The position numbers were made by a program, and so were the translations under genes. The notes under the pieces were generated by a model that made no database searches, was not told where the DNA came from, and was given only the letters and a program-made list of their open reading frames with translations. From contig NZ_WHOB01000086.1 in NCBI RefSeq assembly GCF_013141775.1, positions 62,001 to 126,000 on the forward strand: a DNA stretch of 64,000 nucleotides. Reading direction: 5' to 3'. This DNA comes from Paenibacillus phytohabitans. Lineage in GTDB: Bacteria > Bacillota > Bacilli > Paenibacillales > Paenibacillaceae. Every line of letters begins with the position of its first letter. The first letter of the stretch is position 1. Shown one piece after another: positions 15,992 through 24,376 of this stretch.

Positions 15992-17461
15992 ATGACGCTG
16001 AAGAATCAAGTACAGCTGATTACGTATCCCGATTCGCTGGGCGGAGACCTGAAGAGGCTTCATCAGGTGCTGCGCGGACCCTTCGCTGATCTGTTTGAAG
16101 GCGGAATCCATATCCTTCCGCCTTTTCCGTCCTCCGGGGACCGCGGATTTGCTCCTCTGACTTATCTGGAGATTGAGCCGGCGTTTGGCACCTGGGAGGA
16201 GATCCGCAGCATAGGGGAAGAATTCGATGTGCTGGTGGATCTGATGGTGAATCACATCTCCAGGCAATCTCCTTATTTCCAAGACTTCCTGGAGAAAGGC
16301 CGGGCTTCCGCATATGCGGATTTATTTATAACTCTGGACAAAATCTGGGAGAACGGTGAGCCTGTCCGTGCGGATATTGAGAAAATGTTCCTGCGCCGTC
16401 CTGTGCCTTATTCTGGCTTCACCACCGGTGTGGATGGCAAGGAAGAGAAGGTCTGGACGACCTTTGGCAAAACAGACCCCTCCGAGCAAATTGACCTCGA
16501 TGTCTGTTCCCCGTTGACCCGGGAGCTGCTGCGGAAGTTTTTTGAGAACTTCAAAGAGCAGAAGGTCAAGATCGTCAGGCTGGATGCAGTCGGATACGTG
16601 ATCAAGAAGCTGGGGACCAGTTGTTTTTTTGTGGAGCCGGAGATTTATGAATTTCTCGATTGGATCAAGACAATGGCGGATTCACTGGACATAGAGCTGC
16701 TGCCCGAGGTGCATGCACACCACAGTATCCAATCCAAGCTGTCGGAATACGGGTGCTGGATCTACGACTTCATCCTGCCTTACCGGGTGCTTGAGGCACT
16801 TACCGGCAGGTCCAATACAGCGCTCTATTCCTATCTGCAGACGCGTCCGCACAAGCAGTTCACTATGCTTGATTGTCACGACGGCATTCCTGTGAAGCCG
16901 GATCTGGATGAACTGATTGATACGAAGGAAGCCCGGGAGCTGGTTGATCTCTGCGAAGAGAGGGGGGCGAACCTGAGCCTGATTCTGTCGGAGGAGCATA
17001 AGGCGCAAGACGGATTCGATGTTCATCAGATCCGCTGCACGTATTATAGCGCCTTGAATGAAGACGATGACGCTTATCTCGCTGCGCGTGCGATTCAATT
17101 CTTCACGCCGGGGATTCCACAGGTCTATTATGTGGGTCTGCTGGCCGGTGCCAATGATCTTGAGCAGGTGGCCCTGACGGGGGAAGGACGCGAAATCAAC
17201 CGCCATAATTATACCCTGGAAGAAATTGCTGAAGGGCTGGAACGGGAGGTTGTGAAGCGGCTCATGAAGCTGATTCGCTTCCGCAATACTTACAGCGCCT
17301 TCGGAGGAACGTTCCGGGTGCTTGAGGCGGCAACGGATGAGATCCGGCTAATGTGGGAGCAAGACGGGAAATATTGCCGGCTGTTCATCAATCTGCAGAA
17401 TTATCAGACCGTCATTGAATATGCGGATGATGAAGGTAAGGCTGCTGTTTATCGGGTGTAA
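15992..17461 (+). CDS. GH13_18 disaccharide phosphorylase (sucrose 6-phosphate or sucrose phosphorylase)
   Basis: A 489-residue retaining phosphorylase. The predicted nucleophile is Asp198 (RLDAVGY), the acid/base Glu239 (LPEVHAH), and the transition-state Asp297 (DCHDGIPV). Spacing and surrounding blocks (SSGDRGFAPL, EQIDLDV, PGIPQVYYVGLLAG, GREINRH) fit sucrose phosphorylases. Two positions point to the 6-phosphate-specific branch: Arg135/Arg136 in FLRRPVPYS and His345 in DVHQI. As I recall it, the Thermoanaerobacterium sucrose 6-phosphate phosphorylase uses an Arg and a His at about 134 and 344 to hold the phosphate, while plain sucrose phosphorylases have other residues there. Products would be glucose 1-phosphate plus fructose or fructose 6-phosphate. 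The enzyme is cytoplasmic. The ABC rather than PTS context is unusual for a phosphorylated substrate. Confidence 0.88.
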   Translation: MTLKNQVQLITYPDSLGGDLKRLHQVLRGPFADLFEGGIHILPPFPSSGDRGFAPLTYLEIEPAFGTWEEIRSIGEEFDVLVDLMVNHISRQSPYFQDFLEKGRASAYADLFITLDKIWENGEPVRADIEKMFLRRPVPYSGFTTGVDGKEEKVWTTFGKTDPSEQIDLDVCSPLTRELLRKFFENFKEQKVKIVRLDAVGYVIKKLGTSCFFVEPEIYEFLDWIKTMADSLDIELLPEVHAHHSIQSKLSEYGCWIYDFILPYRVLEALTGRSNTALYSYLQTRPHKQFTMLDCHDGIPVKPDLDELIDTKEARELVDLCEERGANLSLILSEEHKAQDGFDVHQIRCTYYSALNEDDDAYLAARAIQFFTPGIPQVYYVGLLAGANDLEQVALTGEGREINRHNYTLEEIAEGLEREVVKRLMKLIRFRNTYSAFGGTFRVLEAATDEIRLMWEQDGKYCRLFINLQNYQTVIEYADDEGKAAVYRV

Positions 17462-17488
17462 ACCGAATGTTGTTAAGGGGGGATTATT

Positions 17489-18280
17489 CTGGCTACACTG
17501 CAAATAGGATTTTACTCCAACTGCCTGAAAAGAGAAGTAACCTTTAATGCGTTATTGCCGGTTGATCTGCCGGAAGGCTTGGGACTGCCGGTCTGGTCAG
17601 GAGAACCTTTGAGGGCGCTGTATCTGCTGCATGGATTCTCCGGGAGCCATAACGATTGGCTGAACTTCTCGCGGATCAGAGAGCTGGCGGACCGGTATCA
17701 GGTTGCGGTATTTATGCCTGCCGGTGAGAACCGCTTCTATCTGGATGATGAGAACAGGGGAGAATACTACGGGGAATACATCGGCAGGGAGCTGGTGGAG
17801 TTCACGCGCAAGCTGTTCCCGCTGTCCGCGGCACGCGGGGATACCTGGATTGGCGGTTTATCGATGGGCGGCTATGGAGCAATCCGCAACGGTCTGAGCT
17901 ATGCAGAGCAATTCGGCCGCATTATAGCCTTGTCATCAGCACTTATTCCTTATAGAATTGCGGGCATAGCCCCGGATTACAATGACGGGATCGCCAGCTA
18001 TAGCTACTACACAAGCGTCTTTGGCGATCTGGACCAGTTGCTTGGCAGTGATAAAGACCCGGAGAAGCTTGTGCTTGAGGTGAGGGCGAAGGGGCTTGAA
18101 CTGCCGAAGCTCTATATGGCCTGCGGAACGGAGGACATGCTGCTGGATGTGAACCGCCGGTTCCATCATTTTCTTGATAGTGAAGGGGCCGGACACCTCT
18201 ATGAGGAAGGCCCGGGAGAGCACAACTGGGAGTTCTGGGATAAGCAGATCGAAGCTGCACTGAACTGGGCAGTTAACTAA
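17489..18280 (+). CDS. Alpha/beta-hydrolase esterase (esterase D/tributyrin-esterase type), probable CTG start
   Basis: A serine esterase with the HGFSGSHNDW oxyanion segment, the nucleophile elbow GGLSMGGYG (Ser125 when counted from CTG), and plausible Asp (TEDMLLD) and His (EHNWEFW) partners. The first canonical start in frame is TTG 17555, which would cut off the N-terminal beta strand. The frame is open upstream with a family-like opening (QIGFYSNCLKREVTFNALLP). AAGGGGGG at 17475-17482 lies six bases before CTG 17489, nearly the same ribosome site as that of the response regulator at 20088. I therefore place the start at CTG (263 aa); ATT at 17486 is possible. Third gene after the kinase and phosphorylase; perhaps it deacylates substituted sugars (inference). 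Confidence 0.72.
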   Translation: MATLQIGFYSNCLKREVTFNALLPVDLPEGLGLPVWSGEPLRALYLLHGFSGSHNDWLNFSRIRELADRYQVAVFMPAGENRFYLDDENRGEYYGEYIGRELVEFTRKLFPLSAARGDTWIGGLSMGGYGAIRNGLSYAEQFGRIIALSSALIPYRIAGIAPDYNDGIASYSYYTSVFGDLDQLLGSDKDPEKLVLEVRAKGLELPKLYMACGTEDMLLDVNRRFHHFLDSEGAGHLYEEGPGEHNWEFWDKQIEAALNWAVN

Positions 18281-18301
18281 CTTCAAATCGCATATGCTTA
18301 C

Positions 18302-18340
18302 GCCCCTGGGCCTGGTTCTGAAATGAACCGGCTCAGGGGC
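18302..18340 (+). terminator. GC-rich hairpin between esterase and sensor kinase
   Basis: GCCCCTG (18302-18308) pairs with CAGGGGC (18334-18340), with inner GGTT/AACC pairing. No clear T run follows, so it may only attenuate read-through into the two-component genes. Confidence 0.5.
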
Positions 18341-18372
18341 TTGCTGAATTCCGGGGAGGAAGAAGGGGTGGT

Positions 18373-20076
18373 ATGATTCGTACAAACAGTATCGTGTTCA
18401 AGTTCTCATTGCAGATGACAGTCATTCTTGCGATCCTGCTGTCCATCCTTGTTCTGAGCAATATTTACTCCCTGGAGGTTGTACGAAGTAATGCACTGAC
18501 AAGCTCACGGAATACGCTTGCCCTCTATCAGGCTAACATTCATAATAACTTCAACAATTTCTCCAAGGATCTGATTGAGGTGTTCGATAATAACATTGAT
18601 GCTGCAGTCAATATAGCGAGTCTGGATGAGAGCAGCCGGTACTTCAAGGTGCAGCAGCTCAAGAATGATCTGCTGGCCAAAATGGCCAACGATTATTCCA
18701 GTGATGGGATGTTTATCAGGCTGTCGGGCGAGCTGGTGCTGGAACAATTCAGCAGCCGGATGGGGTCTGCAGATAAGCTTGCCCTGGTCGATTTCCTCAA
18801 TCTGCACAAGTTCAGCTCCGGTCCTGCAGAGGACGGTGAGGAATGGAAGATATTTCAGATTCAAGGGAAATATTATTTGCTCAAGTACATCACTTATTCA
18901 CAGGTCAGCTTTGGAACATTAGTCAAAGCGGACACGCTGCTGGCAATGGTGAACAGGGGGAGCAACGATGAGAACCGGTACGTACTGAGCAATACGGAGG
19001 GCATTATTTTATCGGCAAATAATATCGGCCTGAGCAAGGCGGACATCACCTTGGAAAGCTTAACCAAAGAATACCAGCGTAGCTTCCTGATCGTATCCGA
19101 ACCGATAGGAGAATTTGGCCGGATCACTAATATGGTTGCCAAGGGGAGCCTGTTCTCGGGACTTAGGCTTATCCAGTGGGGCATTGCCTTATTGGCGGTT
19201 CTTTCGGTTATCGTCGTACCGCTTGTCCTGAGGTTCTTAACAAGGGATGTGCTGAAGCCGATTCTAGAACTGGTGAAGGCGGCCAAGGTGGTGGAGCAGG
19301 GGCAGCTGGAATACCAGGTTCCTCAGGGGGTACCTTACTCCCTGGAGTTTATGAAGCTGTTCCATGCGCTCGAATCCATGGTTAGTGAAATCAAGGATCT
19401 GAAGATTCAATCCTATGAAGAACAGATCGAAATCAGCCGGGCAGAGATCAAATATCTGCAGATGCAAATCCGGCCACACTTTTTCCTGAATGCAATCTCA
19501 ACGATCACCAGCTTGACGTATCAAAATAAAAATGAAGAAATCCGGCGCCTGATTCACTGCCTGTCGGAACATCTCCGGTATATGTTTAAGGGAGGCCTTG
19601 TCGAAGTTACGATGGAAGAAGAGATCAAGCACACCGAGAATTATATCCGGATGCAAGAAATCCGGTATCCTGACCAAATATTTTTCATGATCGAGGTCAG
19701 TGATGAAGCCCGGCAGGTGCCCATTCCTCAATTCATGATCCAGACCTTCGTAGAGAATACGTTCAAGCACGCGATGTTCTATGCAGAAATGCTGTCCATC
19801 TTCATAAGAGTGTCACCTGTGACAAGAGACGGAAGCCCGTTCGTAAGTATTGTGATTGAGGATAACGGAGCAGGCTTCTCTTCTGAATGGCTAAGCAGAC
19901 CTGAAGCCGAAGAGGTGACGGAGGATGGGGACAGGGTTGGAATTGCCAATATCCGCAAAACACTCAGGCTGCTCTACAAGCGTGATGATCTGCTCAAGCT
20001 GTCCAATGCAGAGACGTCTGGCGCCAGAGTAGAATTGTGGATACCTGCCAAAAGGTCCGGCCAGCCAATGTTGTAA
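18373..20076 (+). CDS. YesM-type sensor histidine kinase
   Basis: A 567-residue membrane sensor. It has one transmembrane helix near residues 10-32, an extracellular sensing region of about 230 residues, a second helix near 258-285, a HAMP linker, the histidine-kinase box with phospho-acceptor His369 (QIRPHFFLNA), and a GHKL ATPase domain (FMIQTFVENTFKHA, VIEDNGAGF). YesM kinases sense extracellular sugars, often through their binding protein, and phosphorylate a partner AraC-type regulator. The partner starts 11 bases after this stop. Flanking genes are the phosphorylase operon and the sugar importer, so a disaccharide signal is likely. Confidence 0.92.
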   Translation: MIRTNSIVFKFSLQMTVILAILLSILVLSNIYSLEVVRSNALTSSRNTLALYQANIHNNFNNFSKDLIEVFDNNIDAAVNIASLDESSRYFKVQQLKNDLLAKMANDYSSDGMFIRLSGELVLEQFSSRMGSADKLALVDFLNLHKFSSGPAEDGEEWKIFQIQGKYYLLKYITYSQVSFGTLVKADTLLAMVNRGSNDENRYVLSNTEGIILSANNIGLSKADITLESLTKEYQRSFLIVSEPIGEFGRITNMVAKGSLFSGLRLIQWGIALLAVLSVIVVPLVLRFLTRDVLKPILELVKAAKVVEQGQLEYQVPQGVPYSLEFMKLFHALESMVSEIKDLKIQSYEEQIEISRAEIKYLQMQIRPHFFLNAISTITSLTYQNKNEEIRRLIHCLSEHLRYMFKGGLVEVTMEEEIKHTENYIRMQEIRYPDQIFFMIEVSDEARQVPIPQFMIQTFVENTFKHAMFYAEMLSIFIRVSPVTRDGSPFVSIVIEDNGAGFSSEWLSRPEAEEVTEDGDRVGIANIRKTLRLLYKRDDLLKLSNAETSGARVELWIPAKRSGQPML

Positions 20077-20087
20077 GGGGGGATTAT

Positions 20088-21683
20088 ATGCGGTGTATGT
20101 TGATTGATGATGATATCCCTACGGTTGAAGCCCTGCGCAGTATTGTGAACTGGGATGAATTTGGAATTACCGAGGTACAGACCGCTCATAACATACAGGA
20201 TGCGAAGCAATTATTCGCCGGCGGTGAGCCTGATTTGATCATTTGCGATATCGAAATGCCGCGGGGCTCGGGGATTGATATGATCAAGTGGGCCAGGGAC
20301 CGCCAATATGAAGGCGGTTTTATCTTTCTGACCTGTCATGAGAGCTTCAGCTTCGCTTCCGAGGCGATCTCGTACGCAGCCGACTCCTATCTGGTCAAGC
20401 CGCTGGACAAGCAGGAGCTGGAGGCAGCACTGCGGAAGTCCATGGAGACGCTGAAGAAAAAGGTAATCATGGGTGAATACAGCAAGCTGGGGCTTGCGTG
20501 GCTGAAGAACAAGGATCTGGTGGAGCGGGGGTTCTGGAGTGATGTGCTGACAGCCACGCTGTCTCCCCGCATCCCGCTCATCCAGAGTGAAGTGCAGAAA
20601 AGGGAGCTGGACCTGTCAGTGCATGCGGAATATACCCTGTTTCTCGTAAGTGTTCCGCGTTCCCAAATCGAGCGGGAGTGGGACGAGAGCATCTTCCATT
20701 ATGCCCTCTCTAACCTGATCTCTGAAATTCTCAGCAGCCAGGTGAGCTTAGGCCGGATCATCGCCTATCAAGCCGATGATGTGTTCTACAATGCGATTCT
20801 TATCGAGAGTAAGATTGATATGAAGTGGCTGAAGGACAGCGCAGAGCATATTATTCAGATGTGCCGGCAATATTTGAAGTGTACAGCTACCTGTTATTTC
20901 AGCGGGCAGACAGCAATCTCTGGACTGTCGCAGCTCAAAACGGAGCTGGAGCAGCTGGATGATTCCAATATCATTTTCAGAGGGAAGGTTCATCTGCCGG
21001 ATGTACCGTTTCATTATGATACTACAGAGCGCTTTACCCTTGACATAGAGCTGTTCACCATGCTGTTCGTCCAGAAGGAGAAGGTCCAGATTGTGAACCG
21101 GCTGAAGAAGGAGCTGGAGCTTCTGACAAGCTTGAATAAGCTGGATTCAACGACACTGCATTCGATCCGGGAGGACTTCCTTCAAGTGGTCTACTCGCTT
21201 CTCTCACGGCAGCATATCCAGGCGCACCGGCTATTCGCCGATGATGTGACGCAAGGCTTGGCCCAGAAAGCCGACAGCAGTGTGTTTGACTTCATGAAGT
21301 GGGCTCAGGCACTTACGGACAAAACGGTGGATTCTATCAAAGAGGTATTGCAGTCTGAAGGGGTTGTCGAGAGGGCGAAGCGGTATATCCAGGAGAATTA
21401 CAGGCAAGATCTCAGCCGGGAGGATGTCGCCGCAAGCGTATATCTGACCGCCGATTATCTGGCGAAGGTGTTCAAGAATGAGACCGGGCAGACGGTCAAG
21501 GAATATCTGAACGACTGCCGCATCAGAGCGGCGAAGCAAATGCTGATTGAGAGCACGGCGAGCATAAGCGAGATCGCTATGGATGCCGGATTTGATACGA
21601 TATCTTATTTCTCCACGGTATTCAAAAAGCTGACAGGAGAAACACCGTTAGCCTTTCGTTCCAAGCACAAAACCGTCAGATAG
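20088..21683 (+). CDS. YesN-type response regulator, AraC family
   Basis: A 531-residue regulator. The receiver domain occupies residues 1-120, with the acidic pocket Asp7-Asp9, phospho-acceptor Asp54 (ICDIEMP) and the conserved Lys in YLVKPLD. A ~280-residue helical middle region of unknown role follows. The C-terminal ~100 residues are an AraC double helix-turn-helix (LSREDVAASVYLTADYLAKV; ISEIAMDAGFDTISYFSTVF). ATG 20088 has a TAAGGGGGG site. Phosphorylated by the upstream kinase, it should activate the importer and probably the kinase-phosphorylase operon through the similar elements at 14931 and 21741. Confidence 0.92.
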   Translation: MRCMLIDDDIPTVEALRSIVNWDEFGITEVQTAHNIQDAKQLFAGGEPDLIICDIEMPRGSGIDMIKWARDRQYEGGFIFLTCHESFSFASEAISYAADSYLVKPLDKQELEAALRKSMETLKKKVIMGEYSKLGLAWLKNKDLVERGFWSDVLTATLSPRIPLIQSEVQKRELDLSVHAEYTLFLVSVPRSQIEREWDESIFHYALSNLISEILSSQVSLGRIIAYQADDVFYNAILIESKIDMKWLKDSAEHIIQMCRQYLKCTATCYFSGQTAISGLSQLKTELEQLDDSNIIFRGKVHLPDVPFHYDTTERFTLDIELFTMLFVQKEKVQIVNRLKKELELLTSLNKLDSTTLHSIREDFLQVVYSLLSRQHIQAHRLFADDVTQGLAQKADSSVFDFMKWAQALTDKTVDSIKEVLQSEGVVERAKRYIQENYRQDLSREDVAASVYLTADYLAKVFKNETGQTVKEYLNDCRIRAAKQMLIESTASISEIAMDAGFDTISYFSTVFKKLTGETPLAFRSKHKTVR

Positions 21684-21725
21684 CAAGAAGCTCCGCCTTT
21701 CCGGAAGGAAGCGGAGCTTCTTGCT
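21682..21725 (+). terminator. Long hairpin after the response regulator
   Basis: A perfect 15-bp stem (AGCAAGAAGCTCCGC with its complement) and a 14-base loop, overlapping the TAG stop. The 3' arm ends in TTCTTGCT, a weak T-rich tail. It probably terminates, or sharply reduces, transcription into the importer operon, which then depends on its own promoter. Confidence 0.65.
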
Positions 21726-21736
21726 GCAGCGCGGTT

Positions 21737-21765
21737 TTTCAAAAAAACAGCCCGTCTTTTTGAAA
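21737..21765 (+). promoter_or_regulatory. Inverted repeat and YesN-type site ahead of the importer operon
   Basis: TTTCAAAAA (21737-21745) and TTTTTGAAA (21757-21765) form a perfect 9-bp inverted repeat around an 11-base GC-rich centre. It resembles the element at 14931-14954. TACAAT at 21787-21792 is a plausible -10 box downstream without a matching -35. Likely target of the adjacent AraC-type regulator. Confidence 0.5.
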
Positions 21766-21825
21766 GCCCGCACTCCTCCAAAGAAGTACAATGAAATTGA
21801 AAATACAGAACAGGGAGGCATCATC

Positions 21826-23370
21826 ATGAAAAGTAAAAAGGGGTTAGGTTCACTGTTGTTGTCCATGGTAGTATGCGGTTCACTGCTCTCGGCCTGCGGC
21901 AGCAATTCAAATACAAAGGCTAATGATTCCGGGAATGAGGAAGCCAATGCAAAAGTTGCTGAAATCGTATTTGCCCTGCCGTCCTTCAACCGGATTCCCG
22001 ATGATCTCAGCAAGGTGACGGATGCGATTAATGCAATTACAACCAAGAAGATCGGTGTGAAGGTGGATTTCCGCCTGTACGGTCCAGCTGATTATGCCCA
22101 GAAAGTCAACCTGGCGCTCCAGAGCGGAGAGAAGATGGATATCTTCACTACGCTCGGACAATTCTCCAACTATGTGTCCAAGAGTCAGGTCGCTCCGCTC
22201 GAAGAGCTGCTTCCGGAACACGGTAAAGAATTAACGGCTATTCTGGAGAAGGATTTCGGCCCGGACATCCTCAAAACCACAACGATGGATGGTCATATCT
22301 ATGGTATTCCGGTAAATAAAGGAATGGCTTTACCTACGAATATCATCTACAACGCCGATATGCTGGCGGACGCAGGCATCTCAGCGGATGCGATTCAATC
22401 GGTGGAGGATCTGCCTGCTGTCTTCGCTGCTGTGAAGAAGAAGTCACCTGATGTGATTCCGTTTGGCCCGATTAATGTGAATCCAACGGATACAGGCCTT
22501 GTGAATCTGATGAAAGGTGCGAGCAAGGTAGATTACCTGACCGATACAACAGGAGTCGGCGTCGTAATCGGCGACAACGGCAAGGTCGTTAATTTCTATG
22601 AATCCGATGTGTTCAAGAACGGAATCGGGATGATGAGAGAATGGTTTAATGCAGGTTATTTGCAGAAGGACACCGCAACAACGACGATCACAGCTATGGA
22701 GATGGTATCTTCCGGACGCGGCTTCTCCTTCCTTGGCGGTTACAGCGGGAAGGAAGTGGGCAGAACCCTGAGTGCGCAAGCCGGTAAAAATGTGGAAACC
22801 AAACGCATTGCTCCCTTCTATTTCGATACAAGTGCTGTTAATTCCGTAACCTGGATGGTATCCAGTACGTCCAAGGAAACGGAAGCCTCTGTCAAGTTCC
22901 TGAACATGCTGTATACCGACACCGAGCTGATCAACACCATCCTCTATGGAATTGAAGGGGAGGATTACGTGAAGGTTGATGAGCATCATGTGAAATTCCC
23001 GGAAGGCAAGGATGCCAATACGGTATCCTACACAGCAATGCTAAGCTCGGGAATTGTAGGCTCTGAGTCCCTTCAGTACCAGTTAGAGGGGATCAACTGG
23101 TCGGATGTTGAACTGAAGCTCCAAGAAAACAAGGATACCGAAAGATCGCCGTATTTCGGATTTATCTTTGATCAAAGCGATGTGAAGACGCAGATGAGTG
23201 CTGTGAATAACGTCGTGAATCAATTTCTGCCCGCTCTTGTAAGCGGATCAGTAGATCCGGATACCATTATTGCGAAGTTCAACAGTTCACTTAAGGATGC
23301 AGGCGCCCAGGCGATCATTGACAGCAAGCAGGAGCAGCTGGACCAATGGATTGCCGCGCAGAAACAATAA
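21826..23370 (+). CDS. Sugar-binding lipoprotein with DUF3502-like C-terminus
   Basis: A 514-residue lipoprotein. The signal peptide ends in the lipobox LLSACG. A family-1-type periplasmic-binding fold follows (LQSGEKMDIFTTLG, IYGIPVNKG). The C-terminal ~130 residues match the DUF3502 pattern typical of Paenibacillus sugar-binding proteins (FGFIFDQSDVKTQMSAVNNV and a final KQEQLDQW). I chose ATG 21826 (CAGGGAGG upstream) because the open frame before it lacks a signal peptide. It binds an oligosaccharide outside the cell for the two permeases encoded next. No ATPase gene is present; these systems usually borrow a shared MsmX-type ATPase. Confidence 0.9.
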   Translation: MKSKKGLGSLLLSMVVCGSLLSACGSNSNTKANDSGNEEANAKVAEIVFALPSFNRIPDDLSKVTDAINAITTKKIGVKVDFRLYGPADYAQKVNLALQSGEKMDIFTTLGQFSNYVSKSQVAPLEELLPEHGKELTAILEKDFGPDILKTTTMDGHIYGIPVNKGMALPTNIIYNADMLADAGISADAIQSVEDLPAVFAAVKKKSPDVIPFGPINVNPTDTGLVNLMKGASKVDYLTDTTGVGVVIGDNGKVVNFYESDVFKNGIGMMREWFNAGYLQKDTATTTITAMEMVSSGRGFSFLGGYSGKEVGRTLSAQAGKNVETKRIAPFYFDTSAVNSVTWMVSSTSKETEASVKFLNMLYTDTELINTILYGIEGEDYVKVDEHHVKFPEGKDANTVSYTAMLSSGIVGSESLQYQLEGINWSDVELKLQENKDTERSPYFGFIFDQSDVKTQMSAVNNVVNQFLPALVSGSVDPDTIIAKFNSSLKDAGAQAIIDSKQEQLDQWIAAQKQ

Positions 23371-23380
23371 TTTAAATAAC

Positions 23381-23424
23381 TTGCTTGCGGGTAGAGCCGC
23401 CAACAAAGGCTCCGCCTGCAGCAA
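23381..23424 (+). other. Imperfect stem-loop between binding protein and permease
   Basis: TTGCT/AGCAA, GCG/CGC and GAGCC/GGCTC segments can pair around a 9-base loop with internal bulges. Similar elements sit at the other two binding-protein/permease junctions in the window. Confidence 0.35.
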
Positions 23425-23440
23425 TGGAGGTGAATCCGAC

Positions 23441-24364
23441 ATGTCAGCCCAACCTAAATCCAAGCCGCTCAAAAAAACACTTCCTTTATTGATTCTGGCT
23501 GCTCCGGGCCTGCTGTACTTCATGATTAACAGCTATTTCCCCATGTTCGGGGTGTTCATCGCTTTCAAGGATGTCAATTACGCGAAGGGCATCTTCGGCA
23601 GCGACTGGATCGGCCTCAAGAACTTCACCTTTCTGTTCCAGACCAGCGATGCCTGGATTATGACCAGAAATACCCTGCTCTACAACCTGGCCTTTATCGC
23701 GCTCGGGACCATTGTCTCGATCCTCATTGCCATCCTTATGTCAGAGCTGCTGAATAAGATGTACTCGAAGCTGTTTATGACAGGCCTGATTCTTCCGAAT
23801 CTGATCTCGATGATCGTCCTTTCTTTGCTTGTCTTCGCTTTTCTCAATGCAGACAGCGGATTCGTGAATCATTCAATTCTTCGGCCGCTTGGTATCCCGG
23901 AGATCAACTGGTATTCGGAGCCGAAACATTGGCCTTATCTGCTGGTTCTCATTCAGATCTGGAAGACGGCAGGCTACGGCTCCATCGTCTATTTCGCATC
24001 TATTGCCGGAATTGACAAAAGCATCTATGAGTCTGCCAAAATTGACGGCGCCGGGAAGCTGAAACAGATCCGCCTGATTACCCTGCCGCTGCTGAAGCCG
24101 ACCATCATTGTATTGGTGCTGATGTCCATGGGACGGATTTTCAACTCCGACTTCGGCCTGTTCTATCAGGTTCCTATGAACTCGGGTGCGCTGTACAGCA
24201 CGACTCAAACGATTGATACGTATGTCTACCGCGCCTTGATGCAGCTGAATGATATTGGAATGTCGGCCGCAGCCGGCTTGTATCAATCGCTGGTTGGCTT
24301 TGCGCTTGTGCTTGCGGTCAATGCCATCGTCAAGAAGGTTAATCCAGAAAACGCATTGTTCTAG
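23441..24364 (+). CDS. CUT1 sugar ABC permease (LplB/YteP-like)
   Basis: A 307-residue integral membrane protein with six predicted helices. It has the LplB-type opening LLILAAPGLLYFMINSYFPM and the EAA coupling motif YESAKIDGAGKLKQIRLITLPLL near residue 205. ATG 23441 has a GGAGGTGA site; the open frame upstream is not family-like. It forms the translocation pore with the permease encoded 12 bases downstream and moves the sugar captured by the preceding lipoprotein. Confidence 0.92.
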   Translation: MSAQPKSKPLKKTLPLLILAAPGLLYFMINSYFPMFGVFIAFKDVNYAKGIFGSDWIGLKNFTFLFQTSDAWIMTRNTLLYNLAFIALGTIVSILIAILMSELLNKMYSKLFMTGLILPNLISMIVLSLLVFAFLNADSGFVNHSILRPLGIPEINWYSEPKHWPYLLVLIQIWKTAGYGSIVYFASIAGIDKSIYESAKIDGAGKLKQIRLITLPLLKPTIIVLVLMSMGRIFNSDFGLFYQVPMNSGALYSTTQTIDTYVYRALMQLNDIGMSAAAGLYQSLVGFALVLAVNAIVKKVNPENALF

Positions 24365-24376
24365 GAGGAAACGCTT

